Positions 14,523 through 19,039 of a stretch of 19,039 bases of DNA are shown piece after piece; position 1 is the stretch's first letter, and every line of letters starts with the position of its first letter. The notes beneath the pieces are model-generated. The model worked only from the letters and a program-made list of their open reading frames with translations. It was not told the DNA's origin and did not search any database. The DNA comes from Thermoplasmata archaeon (GTDB lineage: Archaea; Thermoplasmatota; Thermoplasmata; Lutacidiplasmatales; UBA184), in the NCBI GenBank assembly GCA_030039135.1, contig JASHQN010000106.1:1-19039 (forward strand). Direction: 5' to 3'. The translations under genes were made by a program, and so were the position numbers.

Positions 14523-15440
14523 CTACCCTCCGTGGGCGAGCCGGGCGCGACGATAGAGCGCCTCCGCGTGGTAGGAGCTCCGCACGAGGGGTCCGGCCTC
14601 GACCCCGGCGAAGCCCCGAGCGAGCGCGACGGCCTTCCATCGTTCGAACTCCTCCGGTCGAACGTAGCGAGCGACCGGGACGTGCCCGGGGCTCGGGCGC
14701 AGATACTGACCCAACGTCACGAGGTCCACGGCCGACTCGCGGAGGTCGCCGAAGGCCACCTCAAGCTCCCGGTCGGTCTCCCCGAGCCCGAGCATGATCG
14801 AGCTCTTGGTCACCAAGGCGCGCCGGCCCAGCTCGCGGGCGCGCGCGAGGACCCGGAGCGAACGGTCGTATCCCGCCCGGCGATCGCGGACCGAGGGACT
14901 GAGCGAGCGTACGGTCTCGAGGTTGTGGGCGAGCACGTCGGGGGGGTCGACGAGGATCGTCTCGAGCGCGGCGTCGTTCCCGCCGAGGTCGCCGATCAGA
15001 AGTTCGACCAGGGTCTCGGGGGCCTCCTCGCGTAGGGTGCGAACGGTCTCCGCGAGGACCGCGGCACCCCCGTCGGAGAGGTCGTCCCGACATACCTGGG
15101 TCAGCACGACGTAGCGCAGGCCCCACTCGCGGACCGCCTCGGCCACCCGCGACGGCTCGGTCCGATCGACGACCCCGTTCGGCCAGTGGGTCGTCACCGC
15201 GCAGAACCCGCACCGACGGGTGCACTCGGTCCCGAGCAGCATCAGCGTCGCGGTGCCGGCCGACCAGCACTCCGAGAGGTTGGGGCACCTCGCTTCGCGG
15301 CAGACCGTACCGAGGCCGAGTCGCCCGAGAAGGTCCCTCACCCCGGGGTACAGTTCTCCCCGCGGGGGGCGAGTGCGGATCCATTCGGGCAGCCGCTCGG
15401 CGGGTGGCGCCGCCGCGATCGTCACGAGGGAGGATGCCAC
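14523..15440 (-). CDS. lipA: Lipoyl synthase
   Basis: The 305-residue radical SAM enzyme inserts two sulfurs into protein-bound octanoyl groups to make the lipoyl cofactor of 2-oxoacid dehydrogenase complexes and the glycine cleavage system. Both clusters are marked: the auxiliary cluster C47-x4-C52-x5-C58 (CREARCPNLSEC) and the SAM cluster C73-x3-C77-x2-C80 (CTRRCGFC). The C-terminal RSSYHAE (287-293) supplies the serine ligand of the auxiliary cluster. The usual TSVDRDDL segment reads TQVCRDDL here, adding Cys117. The GTG start at 15440 is 24 bases after the orc1 stop. A weak TATA-like CTAAAC overlaps that stop about 25 bases upstream, so it may be both co-transcribed and separately started. 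No other lipoylation gene is in the window. Confidence 0.94.
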   Translation of the reverse strand: MASSLVTIAAAPPAERLPEWIRTRPPRGELYPGVRDLLGRLGLGTVCREARCPNLSECWSAGTATLMLLGTECTRRCGFCAVTTHWPNGVVDRTEPSRVAEAVREWGLRYVVLTQVCRDDLSDGGAAVLAETVRTLREEAPETLVELLIGDLGGNDAALETILVDPPDVLAHNLETVRSLSPSVRDRRAGYDRSLRVLARARELGRRALVTKSSIMLGLGETDRELEVAFGDLRESAVDLVTLGQYLRPSPGHVPVARYVRPEEFERWKAVALARGFAGVEAGPLVRSSYHAEALYRRARLAHGG

Positions 15441-15462
15441 GCGGCTCCGACAGAGGATGCGA

Positions 15463-15468
15463 GTTTAG
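15463..15468 (-). promoter_or_regulatory. Possible internal promoter of lipA
   Basis: CTAAAC on the minus strand, overlapping the stop codon of the preceding gene, is centred about 25 bases before the lipA GTG. The sequence is a poor TATA match, but it is the only AT-rich spot in the region and its spacing fits. Confidence 0.25.
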
Positions 15469-16622
15469 CCTTTGCGCGCGCGGGCGCCGCCGGTGCGTTC
15501 CTCGAGGAGCGTCGTGAGAAGGCTCGCGGGGAGCTCGTCCATGCCGACCTGGCTGGATTCGCCGGTCCCCGCCGCGTCAAGCGTCACGAGCCCGTCCCGC
15601 TCGAGCTCTTTGAGCGTTCTCCAGAACGTCGTCCGGCTCATCGGCGCCGCGCCGAGTTCCTCGACCAGGGCCGCATGCGCCGCACGGAGCTTCTGGCTCG
15701 GCACCGAAGCGCCGCGTCGCTTCAGCGAGCGGCTGAGCGCGAGCAGGACCCCGAGCTGGTTCGTCGAGAGGGCCCCGAGGTGTTCTTCGGTGACCGTGGG
15801 TAGGAGCGAACCCTTGGCGCGTCGCACGTGTTCGGCGAGCACGGAGTCCGAACCGCTGTCCTCCGCGGCATGGGCGGCGCCGGCGAGGATCTCGAGGGCG
15901 AACCGGGCGTCCCCGTTCGGCGCCGCGATACGCGCGATCTGCTCGAGCACGTCGCGGTCCACGCTCCCCGGGCGCATCGCGAGCTTCGCGCGCTCTTCGA
16001 GGATGTCGGTCAGCGCCTCACGGTCGTACGGCGACAGGGCGAGGCGGTGGGTCACCCCGAAGCTCGATCGGCTCGCCGGATCGAGGTAGGGGAACAGGTC
16101 CTGGGCGGCCACGAGGACGAGGGAGATCGACCCGAGCTCGACCTCTCGCGAGCGCGAGAGCAGGTAGACGAGTTTCGTATCCTGTCGAACGAGCGCCGCG
16201 GCCTCATCGAGGAGGATGAGCAGGTGCTGAGGGGTCCGCCGGATCCCCTGCTCGAACACATCGAGCATCTCGGAGAGGCTGTAGCCTCGATCGGGCAGCG
16301 AGACATGCACCAGTCGCAGGAGGTCGAGCATGACGGTCCGGTCGCTCGCGCGACGCCAGCAGTTGACGTAGATGGAGCGGACCGCGAGGTCGCCGAGCCG
16401 GCCGCCCCGGTCGAGGTCGGTCGCGAGGCGGCGGACGAGGGCGGTCTTGCCGCTTCCGACCCCGCCGGTGACGAGGCAGTGGTACGGGAGCCCCTTCGAT
16501 AGTGCCGCACGAAACCGTCGAGCGAGGAGGGCGAGTTCCGCCTCCCGGTGAACGAGGCGGGCGGGGAGATAGGACGGGTCGAGCGTCTCCTCCGCCGTGA
16601 AGATCTGCGACGCCGGGCTCAT
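15465..16622 (-). CDS. orc1: Orc1/Cdc6 replication initiator-type AAA+ ATPase
   Basis: The 385-residue protein has the archaeal Orc1/Cdc6 layout: an N-terminal LVHREAEL segment, Walker A GGVGSGKT (53-60), Walker B LLILLDEA (134-141) and the sensor 2 motif GDARFALEIL (237-246). A winged-helix domain (about 285-365, LSTNQLGVLLALS, SRTTFWRTLKELERDGLV) completes it. Family members bind origin DNA and load the MCM helicase. The sensor 1 position, usually Asn, appears as Gln174 in VLVAAQD. The ATG at 16622 begins directly with family-like sequence. It is 31 bases from the tmk stop, with no room for an adjacent origin upstream, and I saw no repeated origin-recognition boxes nearby. It may be one of several paralogues in the genome, and not every paralogue starts replication. 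Confidence 0.9.
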   Translation of the reverse strand: MSPASQIFTAEETLDPSYLPARLVHREAELALLARRFRAALSKGLPYHCLVTGGVGSGKTALVRRLATDLDRGGRLGDLAVRSIYVNCWRRASDRTVMLDLLRLVHVSLPDRGYSLSEMLDVFEQGIRRTPQHLLILLDEAAALVRQDTKLVYLLSRSREVELGSISLVLVAAQDLFPYLDPASRSSFGVTHRLALSPYDREALTDILEERAKLAMRPGSVDRDVLEQIARIAAPNGDARFALEILAGAAHAAEDSGSDSVLAEHVRRAKGSLLPTVTEEHLGALSTNQLGVLLALSRSLKRRGASVPSQKLRAAHAALVEELGAAPMSRTTFWRTLKELERDGLVTLDAAGTGESSQVGMDELPASLLTTLLEERTGGARARKG

Positions 16623-16653
16623 GGGACCAGCCGAGGGACCCCGAACGGGCTTA

Positions 16654-17301
16654 TCACCTTCGGCGTCGCCGTACGCGGCTCGGGCGTCCCGAGCGCGAAG
16701 GCAGGAGGGGTGCGAGCCGCTCGAGGACCTCTCGCACGAGCGCGGAAGAAGACCGGGTCGCGTCGACCACGATCCACCCGCCGCCGCGGGCGAGACGACG
16801 ATACTCCTCGGCCACCTGGGCGAGGAATCGTATCCGCTCGAGCGGGCCGCGGTGGTGCGACCGTCCGCGCACCCGCCCGAGGGCCGCTCGTGGGGCGAGG
16901 TCGAGCAGAACGACCCGGTCCGGTCGCTCGGTCGCGCGCGACTGCAGGGCCGCGAGCCGTCGGCGCTCTCCCACGGACATCGAGCTTCCCTGGTACGCCA
17001 GGGTGGAGTAGAACGACCGATCGCTCAGCACGACGTCGTACCGATCGAGATCCCGCCGGAGCGCCGGACGGGCGAGGTGTCGGTCGACCGTGAAGTAGAT
17101 CCCTCCCGTCCACGGGTCGGCGAGGCTCGCGCGTTGCGCGAGGGCGCCCAGCGTCGGGTCGGCCGGCTCGTGCCGTCGTGTGACCGACCAGCCACGCCGC
17201 CTCAGTCCTCGGGCCAGCGCGCTCGATAGCGTCGACTTTCCCGCCCCGTCGATCCCCTCGATGGCGACGAGGTAGCCTCGCCGGGGGTGCCGGGCGCTCA
17301 T
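16654..17301 (-). CDS. tmk: Thymidylate kinase
   Basis: The 215-residue P-loop kinase phosphorylates dTMP to dTDP in dTTP synthesis. It has the P-loop GIDGAGKST (16-24), a HEPADPTLG segment at the usual REPGG position, FTVDRHLA (70-77), the DRSFYSTLAYQG motif (94-105) and an Arg-rich lid (GRVRGRSHHRGPLER). The C-terminus is Arg-rich (RVRRRRR). The ATG at 17301 overlaps the TatD-like gene's stop codon as ATGA, so translation is probably coupled. A longer frame to 17412 runs through the neighbour and is rejected. It lies directly upstream of the replication initiator gene. Confidence 0.92.
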   Translation of the reverse strand: MSARHPRRGYLVAIEGIDGAGKSTLSSALARGLRRRGWSVTRRHEPADPTLGALAQRASLADPWTGGIYFTVDRHLARPALRRDLDRYDVVLSDRSFYSTLAYQGSSMSVGERRRLAALQSRATERPDRVVLLDLAPRAALGRVRGRSHHRGPLERIRFLAQVAEEYRRLARGGGWIVVDATRSSSALVREVLERLAPLLPSRSGRPSRVRRRRR

Positions 17302-18170
17302 GCCCCGCTCCGTGGCGGCGCTTCGAGACGGAGGCCGTAGACCTTCTCCACGGATTCGACGAAAGGAACGAACAAGCGCTCGGCCGCCGCCGTCCCTCGG
17401 TCCGCGATCCACCGAGCCCGGCGCGGGACCGTGGCGAGATCGAGAACGGCCCCGGGTCGTGCGGGATCATCGAGGTAGTCCGTTTCGAGGAACCACGGGG
17501 AGGGGTCCGCGAGCACCTGGTCGATGAGGTCCTTGCGGCCGAGGTACGACGGGACGACGCCGGCCCGCTCTTCCGGCGCGACCCGGGCTCGGGCGTAGTG
17601 CTTCACGACCCGTTCGGCCGGGAGCCGTGCGTCGTGGGCCCGTACCGAGAGCTCGACATATCCTGACGCGTCCAGGTCCGCCGAATGGACGACGACCGGG
17701 CATCCGACCTCCCGAGCCACGGCGAGCGCATAGGTGAACGCCGCCTCGATCGCGGCCGAGACCTCGGGCGCGACCGGAAAATGGGCCCGTCCCACCTCGC
17801 CGATCGCCACCGCCTTCCCCTCCTGCACCGCTCGGCCGGCGAGGTCGGTCGCGGCACGGTGAAGATCGAGGGCTCGAGGAAGACCGAGCTGCGCGGACGC
17901 CGTCACGAGATCGATCGGATAGGGGGCGACGACGGCGAAGACCTCGATGCCGACCTCCCGACGCACCCGGTCGGCGAGGGCGAACGTCGTCTCGAACTGG
18001 TGAGCGTAGTCCTCGAGCTGGCGGGGCACGGTGGGGCCGTAGTTCTGCGTCGCGAGGAAGAGGTGGGTGCCACCCGCGTGACGGAACCGTCGGGCCGCCA
18101 GGACACCCTCCCCGGCGAGGGAGAGGTGGCAGTGATGGTCGACGACGGGGAGGCCCCGCGGGAGCGGCAC
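17298..18170 (-). CDS. TatD-like metal-dependent hydrolase (archaeal type)
   Basis: The 290-residue TIM-barrel protein carries the metal ligands of the TatD/amidohydrolase superfamily: His13 and His15 in DHHCHL, Glu125 in AIGEVGR, His162 in VVVHSA, His191 in VVKHYA and Asp231 in LETDYLDD. It resembles the archaeal COG1099 branch, related to TatD nucleases; whether it cuts nucleic acid is not known. The GTG start at 18170 is 22 bases after the TBP stop, and GGAGGAGG directly follows that stop codon, somewhat far from the GTG. Its end overlaps tmk by four bases. The surrounding genes suggest a DNA or nucleotide related job (inference). Confidence 0.85.
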   Translation of the reverse strand: MPLPRGLPVVDHHCHLSLAGEGVLAARRFRHAGGTHLFLATQNYGPTVPRQLEDYAHQFETTFALADRVRREVGIEVFAVVAPYPIDLVTASAQLGLPRALDLHRAATDLAGRAVQEGKAVAIGEVGRAHFPVAPEVSAAIEAAFTYALAVAREVGCPVVVHSADLDASGYVELSVRAHDARLPAERVVKHYARARVAPEERAGVVPSYLGRKDLIDQVLADPSPWFLETDYLDDPARPGAVLDLATVPRRARWIADRGTAAAERLFVPFVESVEKVYGLRLEAPPRSGA

Positions 18171-18192
18171 GCCCGCGGTCCGGGCCTCCTCC

Positions 18193-18738
18193 TCAGCGCA
18201 GGAGTCCCGCGCCCTGGAGCTCCTTCGTGATCTTCTTGACCGCGACCTCGACGTCGGAGGGCTTGCGGGCGCCCGTGCAGACGAGCTTGCCGCTGCCGAA
18301 GAGGAGCACGACGACCCGGGGTTCGTCGATCCGGCAGACGAGCCCCGGGAACTGCTCGGGCTCGTACTCCACCCGATCGAGGCCGAGGGTGACCGCGATC
18401 GCGTTCAGGTTGATCTCGCTTTCGAGGTCCGAGCTCGCGACGATATTCTGGACCTCGATGCGAGGGTGCATGTTGATCTTCTGGCCGCCCTTCTTGATCT
18501 GGGCCGCGACCGTGCGGATCGACTCCTCGACCTCGTGCATGCTCTTCGCGCCCGTGCACACGACCTTGCCCGACCGGAAGAGGAGGATGGCGGTCTTCGG
18601 CTGCTTCAGCCGGTAGATGAGGCCCGGGAACTGCTCGGGTTCGTACTCGGCGCCGTCGAGGCCGAGCGCGATCGACTGTAGGTCGAGTTCGTCGCCGAGC
18701 GAGGTCGAAGCGACCACGTTCTCGATGCGGATTTTCAC
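18193..18738 (-). CDS. tbp: TATA-box-binding protein
   Basis: This is the archaeal general transcription factor that binds the TATA box and, with TFB, recruits RNA polymerase. It has two direct repeats of about 90 residues that form the saddle: EYEPEQFPGL occurs twice, followed by LLFRSGKVVCTGAK and LLFGSGKLVCTGAR. All four Phe residues that kink TATA DNA are in place (two in QFPGL, two in LLF). The frame opens with TTG (18741) directly followed by GTG (18738). I prefer GTG because the TTTAAATA box is centred 27 bases before it, as for a leaderless message; TTG gives one more residue. The length (181-182) is typical. It is the first gene of a tight minus-strand block running through TatD-like, tmk, orc1 and lipA. 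Confidence 0.96.
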   Translation of the reverse strand: MKIRIENVVASTSLGDELDLQSIALGLDGAEYEPEQFPGLIYRLKQPKTAILLFRSGKVVCTGAKSMHEVEESIRTVAAQIKKGGQKINMHPRIEVQNIVASSDLESEINLNAIAVTLGLDRVEYEPEQFPGLVCRIDEPRVVVLLFGSGKLVCTGARKPSDVEVAVKKITKELQGAGLLR

Positions 18739-18741
18739 CAA

Positions 18742-19039
18742 GGATATCCCCGCCGCATCAGTATTTAAAGCGGTATATAAAGCTCTCTCAGCTTTTTCAG
18801 GTTGGAGAGGAGGGTTTGACGGACAAACTCTCGGTGAGCCGACGGAACGTCCGGGCTCGCCCGGTTCGGTCCCGCCCTCGCCGACCGGCGGAGGTACGAC
18901 GAGGACCCAGCGCGGGCGCGACGAGTCCGGATCGAGCGATCGACGCCTGGCGGCTCATTCCCTCTCACGGCGATCTCGTACCGCCGCGACCCGGGGATCC
19001 TCTCGCCATCCGCCGGTGCCAGAGCCGAAGGAGGAGGGA
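18742..19039. other. Region upstream of TBP without a supported gene
   Basis: This stretch holds the TBP promoter, a second TATA-like box at 18774-18781 and a 6-base inverted repeat (AAAGCT at 18779-18784, AGCTTT at 18790-18795). It also has the purine-rich GGAGAGGAGGG at 18804-18814. A plus-strand frame is open from a TTG at 18816 to the window end, but it is Arg-rich with ordinary third-position composition and has no recognisable similarity. I therefore do not call it a gene. Confidence 0.5.
18762..18769 (-). promoter_or_regulatory. TATA box of the TBP gene (TTTAAATA)
   Basis: TTTAAATA on the minus strand is centred 27 bases before the GTG at 18738, the ideal place for a leaderless promoter. 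A second box, TTTATATA (18774-18781), lies a further 12 bases upstream and reads as TATATAAA on the plus strand. Confidence 0.65.

Noticed and set aside
15465..16654. Replication origin next to orc1
   Set aside because: Only 31 bases separate it from tmk, and no repeated origin-recognition-box-like motifs or AT-rich unwinding stretch were seen.
18765..18968. Minus-strand 67-residue frame ending LKKLRELYIPL before TBP
   Set aside because: It runs through the TBP promoter boxes and most of it is Arg/Ser/Pro-rich, as expected for random GC-rich DNA.
18816..19039. Plus-strand open frame from a TTG to the window end, preceded by GGAGAGGAGGG and a TATATAAA box
   Set aside because: The start would be only two bases from the purine motif, the product is Arg-rich, and third positions lack the strong GC bias of the real genes. 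It needs the sequence to the right.
1..19039. CRISPR arrays, insertion sequences, rRNA or tRNA genes
   Set aside because: No regularly spaced repeats, transposase motifs, terminal repeats with target duplications or RNA gene landmarks were found on reading the window.

Overview
The window is a piece of a high-GC archaeal chromosome, most probably from the Thermoplasmatota (inference). A TATA-box-binding protein, an Orc1/Cdc6 initiator, an archaeal class I CCA-adding enzyme, an archaeal-type TatD hydrolase and a DUF2683-like antitoxin mark it as archaeal. Several genes have a TTTAAATA- or TTAA-like box about 24-28 bases before the start codon and no Shine-Dalgarno motif, the pattern of leaderless transcripts. 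The secreted propeller protein carries a C-terminal beta domain of a type I associate with Thermoplasmata surface proteins.

Left region (1-3420, slightly lower GC): two class III adenylate cyclase genes lie in tandem on the minus strand. The first is cut by the window edge. The second is complete, with cyclase, TolB/FlgO-like and TPR regions. The pair shares not only protein sequence but also the promoter and a 41-base upstream block at the same distance from the start. Next comes a DUF2683/RelE-type toxin-antitoxin pair. This part looks like accessory DNA.

Middle region (3440-11565): a secreted, membrane-anchored NHL six-bladed propeller protein diverges from a small unknown protein. These are followed by a GYD-domain protein, a small two-helix membrane protein and a CPA-type cation/proton antiporter. 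The most striking gene is a 906-residue B-type (ba3-like) heme-copper oxidase. All subunit I metal ligands are present. It is fused to a subunit II cupredoxin domain that has lost the CuA ligands, plus an extra extracytoplasmic domain. A 78-residue membrane protein overlaps its stop codon and is probably a small accessory subunit.

Right region (11568-18741): AmrS (radical SAM protein of the AmmeMemoRadiSam system) diverges from the CCA-adding enzyme. The latter converges on a minus-strand block that reads TBP, TatD-like hydrolase, thymidylate kinase, Orc1/Cdc6, lipoyl synthase and a small membrane protein. Spacing in this block is tight (22 bases, ATGA overlap, 31, 24 and 3 bases), so transcription initiation, dTTP supply and replication initiation genes may be co-expressed. 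The TBP promoter has two TATA-like boxes. The last 298 bases hold that promoter and no gene I can support. No rRNA, tRNA, CRISPR array or insertion sequence was seen.
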